Assembly: GCA_905214855.1 (NCBI GenBank)
Contig: CAJMNU010000075.1
Coordinates: 1-7,138 of the forward strand
Reading direction: 5' to 3'
Source of the DNA: an uncultured bacterium
GTDB lineage: Bacteria; Bacillota; Clostridia; Lachnospirales; Lachnospiraceae
DNA: 7,138 bases
This document shows positions 1-6,338 of the stretch, piece after piece. Made by a program: the position numbers and the translations under genes. The notes under the pieces are model-generated. The model saw only the letters and a program-made list of their open reading frames with translations, searched no databases and was not told where the DNA came from. Position 1 is the stretch's first letter, and every line of letters begins with the position of its first letter.

Positions 1-354
1 CTCTCTGGAAGAATATTTTTCTACTTTTTTTCTGACTGTCTCCTTCTCTAGCCCTAACTCCTCACATAACACCTGGATCACCGTTTCCGAGTCTTCAATC
101 TGGTTATGAATCACTGAAACAGTACATACTGTCTTATTTGCTGCCAGTCTGACACCTGTCGCATCATAAATATTTCCTCTTGCGGCTTTTATACTGCGTT
201 CCCTCTCATGCAGTTCTTGCGCCAGCGCAGTGTAATACTCTGACTCGTTCACCATAAGATAAAACAGCCGTCCCATGAGCCCTGCCACCATCAAAGATGA
301 CATTGCACAAAAGACGGCTATTTTCTTTCTATGTGTGGTTCTTATCTGGTCCAT
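1..354 (-). CDS. Second class B penicillin-binding protein (SpoVD position), N-terminal 118 codons, cut by the window edge
   Basis: Start of a high-molecular-weight class B PBP, a peptidoglycan transpeptidase anchored in the membrane with its catalytic domain outside. The reading frame is open from the ATG at 354-352 to base 1. Visible parts are a short basic N-terminus (TTHRKK), one hydrophobic segment at about residues 12-34, and RGNIYDATG at residues 59-67. The last matches the RGxIxDRxG motif that opens the PBP dimerisation domain, with the usual Arg replaced by Ala. The transpeptidase domain lies outside the window. The start is supported by AGAGGA at 365-360, 5 nt before the ATG; no upstream in-frame start exists before the preceding gene's end. 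It follows another class B PBP after an 89-nt gap, the order pbpB-spoVD seen in Bacillus subtilis. By position it may be SpoVD-like, but sporulation use is inference. Catalytic residues cannot be checked. Confidence 0.88.
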   Translation of the reverse strand, partial: MDQIRTTHRKKIAVFCAMSSLMVAGLMGRLFYLMVNESEYYTALAQELHERERSIKAARGNIYDATGVRLAANKTVCTVSVIHNQIEDSETVIQVLCEELGLEKETVRKKVEKYSSRE

Positions 355-443
355 TCCTGTCCTCTGGCTGTTGTCCTCCCTACAATATATGAACCAAATT
401 TTCATTTATTCATTCAGATCCTTACAAAACCTCTTCTTGATGA

Positions 444-2729
444 TTACTGCGCCTGCGATGGCTGTATTGGTGTTACAGCATCTGTCTGAGCTGTTGTCTG
501 TTCCAAACTTTCTGTTTGCACTCCTGCATCTGTCTGAGCCTGTGTTGTTCTTGATGGATAATCATTTGGATCAATAACAGCGGGTTCTCTCTCCTGTTCT
601 GCCAAAGTTTCTTCTGCTTTCTCACTCTCTGCCTGAGAAGCAAATGGATTATCCGGAAGCCCCATATCATCATCTTCTCCGATCACATGTTCATCCTCTT
701 CTAAAGGAGTTTTGGTTTCCTCAGCAGAAGGAGTTTCTCCCTGTGCCGCAGTCGTCTCCTCTGACCCTTCCTGAGTCTCTCCCGTCTGAGTGTCACCAGT
801 TTCTCCTTCTGGTTTAGATGGCGTGATTGGCACAATGTATCCATCATCATTTTCTGGGAAAATATTCATGTACGGAAGAATCTCAACCATGATCTTTCTG
901 AAGATCTCAGCTGCAAATGTACTGTGTGCCTGATCTTCCACATTTGGCTCATCCACGACCACATACAAAACAATCTGTGGATTATCTATTGGAGCAAATC
1001 CCAAAAAGGATACAAGATATTTTCTATTTCCTCTTGGCAATTTCTGTGCCGTTCCTGTTTTTCCTCCTAACTGATACCCTTCAATCTTAGCGGCTTTTCC
1101 AGTACCCTTCTGAGGATCATACACTGTTTTGTATAATGCATCACGAATAAAAGCACTGGTTGACTCAGATACCGTCTCTCTGACAGGCAAAGTATCCAGA
1201 TTTTCTACCACAGCACCTTTACTGTTTAAGATCTGCTTTACAACATGTGGCTCATAATATGTTCCACCATTGATCAAAGATGAAAAAGCTGCTGCCATCT
1301 GCACCATTGTGACATTAAAACTCTGTCCAAAACAATTTGTGGCAAGCTCTACTGGTCCCATCTTATCTTCATAATATCTCAGAGCGCTAGTATCTGCTTC
1401 TCCAGGGAGATCAATTCCTGTCTTCTGCCCAAATCCAAATCGGGTCTGATAGTCTGAAAAAATATGTTTTCCTTCCTGTGCTGCAATTTGCATCAATACA
1501 TCATTACAAGAAACCATCAAAGACTCTTTTACTGTCAATGGTCCATGTCCATAACGATTGACACAGCGAATCCTGTGACCTCCTATCATCTGATATCCAT
1601 CACAGACATAACTCTCATTTCCAGTAATAATTCCTTCCTCCAAAGCTGCAGCTATCGTAAATGGTTTAATAGGTGATCCTGGTTCATAACTGTCACTGAC
1701 ACAATAATTTCTCCATAGTGTATTCCATGCTGCGCTCTTCTCTTCGTTTGTCATCGCAGCAACCTCTTCCTGAGTATACATTACAGTAAGATCTCTTGGA
1801 TTATTCAGATCAAATTGTCTATTGCTTGCCATTGCCAAAATCTCTCCATTATTCGGATCCATAGCAATTGCTGCCGTCGTTTTGCTTCCTGTTGTTGTCT
1901 GCCACTCATTGATATACTTTTCCATAATTTTTTGGATATTCACATCCATTGTAGAGACAATCGTATGTCCATTAGAAGCGCTTTTGATCACTCTTTCCAC
2001 ATTTGACTCTTCATTCAAGTAACCATACTCACGCCCATTGGTCCCTACCAGAGAAGAATTATACTGCTGCTCAATTCCTCCAGTTCCACTGTCACCATCA
2101 TGGTTAGAAAATCCAATGATGTTACATCCTAAAGAATTATAGGGATATGTTCTGTGATATTCCTTTTCAAACCAGACACCTTTCACACGTTTCTGGCTTT
2201 CATTAAGGTCTTTTTCTTTTCTAAACGCTGCATTCGTCTCTTTCTCGTATGCTTCAAATGCATCCTTGACATCCTGACTCAACATTCTCTCATAACGGAT
2301 ATAAGGTCGGTCTTTATTCTCACGGATATAGGTACGCATTTCATCTCTGTCATAACCAAACTGGACTGCCAATGCTTCTACAGATGGTTCTAAATAATGC
2401 TCTTCGTCTGACATGATCTGTTTTGGATCTAAGATCAGATTATAAACGACCTCACTGGTTGCCAGATAAGTACCATTTCTGTCAATGATATCTCCTCGTC
2501 TTGCAGGAATCACTCTGCTATCATAATCTTGTTGAGACAATACTTGTTTCTCATATTTATCTCCGTCTTCATCCACAATACGAAATAATAGAGCAGTCAA
2601 TGCAAACAAAGCCAGCGAAATTACAGCTACTGTAATCGCCAGCCTTTCTTGCATTCTCTTTTGAAAAATTCGTTTTTTTCTAATTCTTGCTTTTGCAGTT
2701 TTCTTTTTAGTGTTCTGGGATGTCCTCAT
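444..2729 (-). CDS. ftsI: Class B penicillin-binding protein, division transpeptidase (FtsI/PBP2B-type) with long acidic tail
   Basis: A 761-residue peptidoglycan DD-transpeptidase that cross-links septal wall. In order: a Lys/Arg-rich cytoplasmic N-terminus (1-29), one transmembrane segment (about 30-50), the dimerisation-domain signature RGDIIDRNG (78-86), and a transpeptidase domain with all three active-site motifs. These are SPIK (352-355, nucleophile Ser352 inside YEPGSPIKPF), SCN (407-409) and KTGT (557-560). There is no PASTA domain; residues from about 626 to the end form a Glu/Thr/Gln/Pro-rich, probably disordered extracellular tail, so the protein is longer than a minimal FtsI. Cys376 and Cys389 lie close to the active site in primary sequence. 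The ATG overlaps the end of ftsL by 23 nt and has only a weak purine stretch before it, which suggests translational coupling; Met26 is a less likely alternative start. The gene name rests on position after ftsL; a SpoVD-like role cannot be excluded. Confidence 0.93.
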   Translation of the reverse strand: MRTSQNTKKKTAKARIRKKRIFQKRMQERLAITVAVISLALFALTALLFRIVDEDGDKYEKQVLSQQDYDSRVIPARRGDIIDRNGTYLATSEVVYNLILDPKQIMSDEEHYLEPSVEALAVQFGYDRDEMRTYIRENKDRPYIRYERMLSQDVKDAFEAYEKETNAAFRKEKDLNESQKRVKGVWFEKEYHRTYPYNSLGCNIIGFSNHDGDSGTGGIEQQYNSSLVGTNGREYGYLNEESNVERVIKSASNGHTIVSTMDVNIQKIMEKYINEWQTTTGSKTTAAIAMDPNNGEILAMASNRQFDLNNPRDLTVMYTQEEVAAMTNEEKSAAWNTLWRNYCVSDSYEPGSPIKPFTIAAALEEGIITGNESYVCDGYQMIGGHRIRCVNRYGHGPLTVKESLMVSCNDVLMQIAAQEGKHIFSDYQTRFGFGQKTGIDLPGEADTSALRYYEDKMGPVELATNCFGQSFNVTMVQMAAAFSSLINGGTYYEPHVVKQILNSKGAVVENLDTLPVRETVSESTSAFIRDALYKTVYDPQKGTGKAAKIEGYQLGGKTGTAQKLPRGNRKYLVSFLGFAPIDNPQIVLYVVVDEPNVEDQAHSTFAAEIFRKIMVEILPYMNIFPENDDGYIVPITPSKPEGETGDTQTGETQEGSEETTAAQGETPSAEETKTPLEEDEHVIGEDDDMGLPDNPFASQAESEKAEETLAEQEREPAVIDPNDYPSRTTQAQTDAGVQTESLEQTTAQTDAVTPIQPSQAQ
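478..539 (-). repeat. 14-bp direct repeat coding for AQTDA in the PBP tail
   Basis: The 14-mer GCATCTGTCTGAGC (plus-strand reading) occurs at 478-491 and 526-539, 48 bp apart, so both copies are in the same reading frame. Each encodes AQTDA near the C-terminus of the PBP (about residues 731-735 and 747-751). Between them lie further Gln/Thr-rich residues. It looks like local duplication inside a low-complexity tail. Confidence 0.7.
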
Positions 2730-3183
2730 TTTGTCTTACATACTCGCTTTCTGTCCTATGGTACTGAATCACCTGGCTTTTCCCAGCATACACCATGCCA
2801 AGTTCTTCTGTTGCCACTTGATATACATGGTCCAAATCCACATATGTATGAATTCTGGTTCTTAGAGCATCATTGTCCATCTGGTACTGTTCCAACTGCT
2901 GCTCTAACTTCTTAATGTTATTTAAGCGTGCTATCATGGAAGACTGAATATGGATATAATTTGCACAAATAAACAGTGTAAGCAACACTGCAACAGTCAG
3001 CATAGCCACATATGGCAGATCCATATGAAGTGCCTTCTCCTGATTTCTCCTAATATTAGGATTCACATGCCTTCTTACTGTTTTTTGTGTTTTTCTTACC
3101 GGCTGTTCTTTCTGGATCTCTTTGCGTACAGTATTCCCTTCCACATAGAAATATGGATCCCGGTGTCCCTTTCTGTCTGCCAT
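2707..3183 (-). CDS. ftsL: FtsL-type bitopic cell division protein
   Basis: Divisome membrane protein of the FtsL/DivIC type. It is expected to form a coiled-coil complex with DivIC and DivIB/FtsQ and to activate the septal synthase. With the start used here it has 158 residues: a basic cytoplasmic N-terminus (about 1-53), one transmembrane helix (about 56-78), a heptad-like coiled coil (about 84-112, with KKLEQQLEQYQMDNDALR), and the FtsL/DivIC-type ending LDHVYQVATEELGM. The frame also opens at a GTG at 3195, but that GTG is part of the ribosome-binding site AGGAGGTG (3200-3193). The ATG at 3183 sits 9 nt after it and is the better start. The AGGAGG overlaps the rsmH stop codon, and the 3' end overlaps the PBP start by 23 nt. 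Sequence conservation in FtsL is low, so the call rests mainly on topology and its place between rsmH and a class B PBP. Confidence 0.85.
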   Translation of the reverse strand: MADRKGHRDPYFYVEGNTVRKEIQKEQPVRKTQKTVRRHVNPNIRRNQEKALHMDLPYVAMLTVAVLLTLFICANYIHIQSSMIARLNNIKKLEQQLEQYQMDNDALRTRIHTYVDLDHVYQVATEELGMVYAGKSQVIQYHRTESEYVRQNEDIPEH

Positions 3184-3192
3184 TTCTAGCCA

Positions 3193-3200
3193 CACCTCCT
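3193..3200 (-). promoter_or_regulatory. Ribosome-binding site deciding the ftsL start
   Basis: AGGAGGTG is an eight-base match to the anti-Shine-Dalgarno complement. It lies across the rsmH stop codon (3201-3199) and 9 nt before the ATG at 3183. It rules against the in-frame GTG at 3195, which is inside the site itself. Confidence 0.85.
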
Positions 3201-4137
3201 AATTCTTTTCAAATACCCTCAATTTTGCACTCTTAGAACGAGAATTCTGCAAAATTTCCTCCTCCGAAGGTAAAATTGGTTTTCTTGTGATTACTTTTCC
3301 TTTGCTCTTCTTTCCACACACACAAACCGGAAATTCCGGTGGACATGTACATGGATTTTCGTTAATCCTGAACCTTGTCTTTACAATCCTGTCTTCCAAA
3401 GAATGGAATGTAATAATAGAAAGTCTTCCTCCAGGATTTAAAAGAGAGATCATAGTATCAATGGATTCGTTCAATACATCCAATTCATGATTTAGCTCAA
3501 TCCGAATAGCCTGATATGTCCTCTTGGAAGGATGTCCTCCTGTTGCTCTTACTTTTGCAGGGATTGCTGCTTTTATGATCTCATTCAACTGTCCCGTTGT
3601 CCTGATCGGCTCTTTTTCTCTTGCTCTTACAATATGTTTTGCTATATTCTTGGCAAATCGGTCTTCTCCATAATCACGAATGATACGGTAAAGCTCCTGT
3701 TCACTGTAGGTATTGATCAGATCTGCTGCTGTCATAGGATTTCTTCTATCCATTCTCATATCCAGCTCTGCATCCTCTTCACGATATGTAAATCCTCTCT
3801 CTGCTGTATCTAACTGGTAAGATGACACTCCTAAATCCAGATAAATACCATCTACTTTCTCAATTCCCAGATCATCAAGAACTTCCTGTATATTCCTGTA
3901 ATTACTTCTCACAATTGTAACTTTGGATGCAAATGGCTCCAATCGTTTACCTGCTGCCTTGATCGCATCTTCGTCCTGATCGATCCCGATCAGTCTGCCT
4001 GTATCTGAAAGTCGTGACACCACTTCAAATGCATGTCCTCCTCCTCCCAGAGTTCCATCTACATAAATACCATCCGGCTTAATGCACAGACTGTCAATTG
4101 TCTCATCTAATAATACTGATTTGTGTACAAATGTCAT
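3199..4137 (-). CDS. rsmH: 16S rRNA (cytosine1402-N4)-methyltransferase RsmH (MraW)
   Basis: S-adenosylmethionine-dependent enzyme that methylates N4 of C1402 in the decoding centre of 16S rRNA. Its 312 residues are the family's normal length. Visible family motifs are the SAM-binding loop DGTLGGGGH (27-35), the acidic strand end GIDQDEDA (51-58), the catalytic-region motif [11 protein letters not shown] (100-110), [15 protein letters not shown] (202-216) and [11 protein letters not shown] (243-253). A CxC-x6-CxC cluster (Cys263, 265, 272, 274) precedes the basic C-terminus; such Cys clusters are common in clostridial RsmH and might bind metal, which is inference. The ATG overlaps the mraZ stop as ATGA, with GGAAGG about 9 nt upstream, so the two are translationally coupled. 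It is the second gene of the dcw operon and is intact. Confidence 0.98.
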   Translation of the reverse strand: MTFVHKSVLLDETIDSLCIKPDGIYVDGTLGGGGHAFEVVSRLSDTGRLIGIDQDEDAIKAAGKRLEPFASKVTIVRSNYRNIQEVLDDLGIEKVDGIYLDLGVSSYQLDTAERGFTYREEDAELDMRMDRRNPMTAADLINTYSEQELYRIIRDYGEDRFAKNIAKHIVRAREKEPIRTTGQLNEIIKAAIPAKVRATGGHPSKRTYQAIRIELNHELDVLNESIDTMISLLNPGGRLSIITFHSLEDRIVKTRFRINENPCTCPPEFPVCVCGKKSKGKVITRKPILPSEEEILQNSRSKSAKLRVFEKN

Positions 4138-4559
4138 ATTCCCAGACCTTCCATCTTATTCGCAATTTCATTTATATCATCATACTCATTTTCGTTGGTC
4201 CAGGTTTCACTGTTCCAAATCTCAATACGGCTTCCAACACCAGCAAGAACTACATCCTTTTCAAGATGAGCAAAACGCCTTAATGTCTCCGGCAAAAGAA
4301 TTCTTCCCTGCCTATCTATCTCACAGGCAACCGCTCCTGCCAAAAAGAATCTATTTAGTTTTCTGGCATTTGGATTGGTGAGTGGTAATGCACAAAGTTT
4401 TTGTCTTAACTTCTCCCATTCCATCATATCATAAAGAAACAGACAGCCATCCAAGCCTTTCGTCACTACAAAATGTTCTCCAAGCTGTTCCCTGAATTTG
4501 GAAGGTATAATCAAACGCCCTTTTACATCAATTGTATGACTATACTCCCCCACAAACAT
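4134..4559 (-). CDS. mraZ: Transcriptional regulator MraZ
   Basis: Ring-forming DNA-binding protein with two AbrB/SpoVT-like halves. In studied bacteria it binds short TGG-type repeats upstream of its own operon and controls dcw transcription. This copy has 141 residues, essentially the usual length. The characteristic DxxxR motif is present in both halves: DVKGR (11-15) followed by LIIPSKFR, and DRQGR (82-86) followed by ILLPETLR. The start ATG has AGGTGAT 5 nt upstream (4571-4565). It is the first gene of the operon, overlaps rsmH by 4 nt (ATGA), and lies just downstream of a promoter and a phased array of TGG repeats that should be its own operator. Nothing appears altered or missing. Confidence 0.98.
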   Translation of the reverse strand: MFVGEYSHTIDVKGRLIIPSKFREQLGEHFVVTKGLDGCLFLYDMMEWEKLRQKLCALPLTNPNARKLNRFFLAGAVACEIDRQGRILLPETLRRFAHLEKDVVLAGVGSRIEIWNSETWTNENEYDDINEIANKMEGLGI

Positions 4560-4578
4560 ATGTAATCACCTGCTCTAT

Positions 4579-4623
4579 ACACTGGATGCCACTGCCGCCC
4601 ACTTTACTCCATTTTTCACCACT
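4579..4623 (-). promoter_or_regulatory. MraZ operator: phased array of TGG direct repeats
   Basis: On the minus strand TGG occurs at 4621-4619, 4611-4609, 4601-4599 and 4591-4589, and a degenerate TGT at 4581-4579, spaced by exactly 10 bp. The units read AGTGGTGAAA, AATGGAGTAA, AGTGGGCGGC, AGTGGCATCC and AGTGT. MraZ is known to bind TGG-type repeats separated by 5 nt (10-bp period) ahead of mraZ. The array lies between the predicted transcription start and the mraZ ribosome-binding site, a position suited to repression. Binding itself is inferred. Confidence 0.87.
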
Positions 4624-4647
4624 CGAAATTTTCAACTTTCCATTATT

Positions 4648-4676
4648 ATTTTAGTACATTGTTCAGAAATTGGCAA
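4648..4676 (-). promoter_or_regulatory. Sigma-A promoter of the mraZ (dcw) operon
   Basis: The -35 element is TTGCCA (4676-4671), followed by a 17-nt spacer and a -10 element TAAAAT (4653-4648); each hexamer matches the consensus at five of six positions or close to it. Transcription should begin near 4641, about 80 nt before the mraZ start, which places the TGG repeat array at roughly +20 to +63. Confidence 0.72.
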
Positions 4677-4719
4677 GTTTTTTTTCTATATTTTGTAAGA
4701 AATCTATCGTCAGGAAACA

Positions 4720-4738
4720 ACAAATTGTGACATTTTGT
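4720..4738. repeat. 19-bp dyad, operator-like
   Basis: ACAAATTGT and ACATTTTGT flank a central G and are inverted copies matching at 8 of 9 positions. The centre (4729) is about 53 bp upstream of the mraZ -35 element. A regulator-binding role is possible but rests on symmetry and position only. Confidence 0.4.
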
Positions 4739-4788
4739 AGAAGAATGTTGGAAAAAAGAATGAAAAAGGACTATTTTATTAAGGTTTT

Positions 4789-4814
4789 CCCCTATATAAA
4801 ACAGCCCCCTATAT
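4789..4814 (-). repeat. Pair of ATATAGGGG direct repeats
   Basis: The nine-base word ATATAGGGG (minus strand) occurs twice, at 4814-4806 and 4797-4789, with a 17-bp repeat period in otherwise AT-rich sequence between ychF and the mraZ promoter. No known binding motif is recognised. Confidence 0.4.
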
Positions 4815-4919
4815 TCTATCCTACTATTTATTACTCTTTTGTTAAACTTTTCACTGCTTAGAGATGACTAGAATCTGATCTTCTTTCACTATGGAAAGCA
4901 ACAATACTGCAATCAAAAC

Positions 4920-6017
4920 TTATACATTAAAACGGAATAATACTACGTCTCCGTCTTTCATAACATATTCCTTACCTTCCAGACGAACCAGTCCCTTCTC
5001 TTTTGCTGCTGTATAACTCTTACAGTCTAAAAGATCCTGATAATTCACAACCTCAGCACGGATAAATCCCCTCTCAAAATCAGAATGGATCTTTCCAGCT
5101 GCCTGCGGTGCTTTTGTTCCAACTTTGATCGTCCAAGCACGAGTTTCTTTTTCTCCTGCTGTCAGATAACTGATCAGACCAAGCAAACGATAACTTGCTG
5201 CAATCAATTTGTCCAGACCAGATTCAGAAAGTCCCAGATCCTCCAAAAACATCTTTTTCTCATCATCATCCAGTTCTGCAATTTCCTGCTCGATCTGAGC
5301 GCAGATCACAAACACTTCACTTCCATTTTCTTTTGCAAATTCACGCACCTTTGCAACATAGGTATTAGAAACTCCATCATCTGCAACATCATCTTCCGAT
5401 ACATTCGCAGCAAAAATCACCGGTTTCCAAGTCAGAAGATTTAAAGAAGCGATCAATGCCTCCTCGTCCTCATCTTCACATGCAAAACTTTTTGCAAGTT
5501 TTCCCTCTTCCAAATGTGCCTGAAGACGCTTTAAAATTGCCACTTCTTTGGCAAGTGCTTTGTCGTTGCATGCAGCACGGGCAGATTTGGAGATTCTTCT
5601 CTCCAAAATCTCCATATCAGAAAAAATCAACTCTAAATTAATGGTTTCAATATCACGCAATGGATCTACACTTCCATCCACATGGATCACATTGGAATCC
5701 TCAAAACAGCGAACAACATGTACTATTGCATCTACTTCACGAATATTAGATAAGAACTGGTTTCCAAGACCTTCTCCCTTAGAAGCCCCCTTTACCAGAC
5801 CTGCAATATCCACAAATTCAATCACTGCAGGAGTAATTTTTTCAGAATCATACAAAGCTGCCAATTGTGCTAAACGTTCGTCTGGAACAGGAACAATACC
5901 AACATTTGGATCAATTGTACAAAATGGATAATTGGCAGATTCTGCACCAGCCTTTGTCAAAGAATTAAAAAGAGTACTTTTACCAACATTTGGCAATCCT
6001 ACGATTCCTAGTTTCAT
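4920..6017 (-). CDS. ychF: Redox-regulated ATPase YchF (OLA1/Obg-like family)
   Basis: Cytosolic P-loop nucleotidase of the TRAFAC/Obg family. YchF and eukaryotic OLA1 prefer ATP, bind ribosomes and are linked to translation and oxidative-stress responses. The 365 residues match the family length. The N-terminal G domain shows the P-loop GLPNVGKS (7-14) and the G3 motif DIAGL (70-74) followed by [15 protein letters not shown]. In the G4 position it has NVSE (205-208) instead of the GTPase NKxD, which fits ATP preference. A helical insert covers about 130-190. The C-terminal TGS domain (about 281-364) includes [13 protein letters not shown] and ends [11 protein letters not shown], as usual for YchF. 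The start ATG is preceded by a modest site, ACAGGTAAAG, just after a stem-loop. The gene has its own promoter and leader, apart from the surface-protein gene before it and the dcw operon after it. Confidence 0.98.
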   Translation of the reverse strand: MKLGIVGLPNVGKSTLFNSLTKAGAESANYPFCTIDPNVGIVPVPDERLAQLAALYDSEKITPAVIEFVDIAGLVKGASKGEGLGNQFLSNIREVDAIVHVVRCFEDSNVIHVDGSVDPLRDIETINLELIFSDMEILERRISKSARAACNDKALAKEVAILKRLQAHLEEGKLAKSFACEDEDEEALIASLNLLTWKPVIFAANVSEDDVADDGVSNTYVAKVREFAKENGSEVFVICAQIEQEIAELDDDEKKMFLEDLGLSESGLDKLIAASYRLLGLISYLTAGEKETRAWTIKVGTKAPQAAGKIHSDFERGFIRAEVVNYQDLLDCKSYTAAKEKGLVRLEGKEYVMKDGDVVLFRFNV

Positions 6018-6034
6018 TTTTATCTTTACCTGTC

Positions 6035-6063
6035 CAGAAACCCTGTAATTTTGTGGGTTTCTG
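6035..6063 (-). promoter_or_regulatory. Stem-loop in the ychF leader next to the ribosome-binding site
   Basis: CAGAAACCC (6063-6055 in the transcript sense) and GGGTTTCTG (6043-6035) form a perfect 9-bp stem around an 11-nt loop, ACAAAATTACA. The stem ends 17 nt before the ychF ATG, directly against the purine stretch GACAGGTAAAG. No T-run follows, so it is not a terminator. Control of translation or mRNA stability is inferred from its position. Confidence 0.55.
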
Positions 6064-6086
6064 CCTTTCCTTAAATTTCTTGTACG

Positions 6087-6119
6087 CCCTTTTTACACCC
6101 TTTTTACACCCTTTTTTTA
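6087..6119 (-). repeat. 11-bp tandem repeat in the ychF leader
   Basis: In plus-strand reading CCCTTTTTACA occurs at 6087-6097 and 6098-6108, followed by a third degenerate copy at 6109-6119 (CCCTTTTTTTA). In the transcript this gives three A-run/GGG blocks with an 11-nt period, upstream of the ychF stem-loop. Function unknown. Confidence 0.65.
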
Positions 6120-6183
6120 TTTTACTGACAGCACAGGCTGTTAAAACTGACGTATTACATTTACTATTAACCCATAAGTATAT

Positions 6184-6212
6184 ATTATAGCATAAGAAAT
6201 CTATTTTGTGAA
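6184..6212 (-). promoter_or_regulatory. Strong sigma-A promoter of ychF
   Basis: The -35 element TTCACA (6212-6207) is followed by a 17-nt spacer ending in TGC and a perfect -10 TATAAT (6189-6184), so there is also an extended -10 TGn. Transcription should begin near 6177, giving a leader of about 160 nt before the ychF ATG. Confidence 0.82.
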
Positions 6213-6264
6213 CCATTCATATTTTCAGCAAAAAACTCTGTTTTTATAAAAAAATTGCATTGAA

Positions 6265-6302
6265 TAAAGAAAAGAGCCATCTGGCTGTTATACCAGATGA
6301 CC
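6265..6302 (-). terminator. Intrinsic terminator after the cell-wall-binding protein gene
   Basis: In the transcript sense GGTCATCTGG (6302-6293) and CCAGATGGCT (6284-6275) pair as a 10-bp stem with two G-U pairs around an 8-nt loop. It is followed by CTTTTCTTTA. It begins 37 nt after the stop codon at 6341-6339 and separates this gene from ychF. Confidence 0.82.
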
Positions 6303-6338
6303 CCTCTCACTCAAACTGAAACTTTCATTTCAGAAAAC

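Larger units (their letters stand above)
4677..4919. other. Intergenic region between ychF and mraZ: AT-rich, no gene recognised
   Basis: No convincing coding frame, RNA gene or strong intrinsic terminator is visible in these 243 bases. It contains a direct repeat of ATATAGGGG (minus strand) at 4814-4806 and 4797-4789, 17 bp apart, and a 19-bp imperfect dyad at 4720-4738. The only hairpin just after ychF is a 5-bp CTTTC/GAAAG stem with no T-run. A weak extra -35/-10 pair (CTGACG, 17 nt, TATAGA) lies about 30 bp upstream of the main mraZ promoter. Confidence 0.6.

Noticed and set aside
275..577. Plus-strand open frame of 100 codons with a hydrophobic stretch
   Set aside because: It lies antisense across the start of the second PBP, the gap and the tail of the first PBP, has no convincing ribosome-binding site and no recognisable domain. 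The minus-strand genes explain the sequence.
4670..4861. Plus-strand open frame of 63 codons in the ychF-mraZ gap
   Set aside because: It starts at a TTG inside the mraZ -35 region, begins with a T-run, has no ribosome-binding site and resembles no family.
6120..6146. Hairpin ACAGC-loop-GCTGT with outer A/T pairs, considered as a terminator
   Set aside because: Only five GC-containing pairs, a three-base bulge, and no T-run in either direction. It is kept only as possible leader structure.
5980..6216. Minus-strand open frame of 78 codons overlapping the ychF start
   Set aside because: Its ATG lies upstream of the ychF -35 element, so it would not be in the ychF transcript. Its Lys-rich part is just the 11-bp repeat translated, and it has no ribosome-binding site.
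6316..6333. Small inverted repeat CTGAAA/TTTCAG just after the stop of the wall-binding protein
   Set aside because: Six AT-rich pairs without a T-run. The terminator at 6302-6265 is far better.
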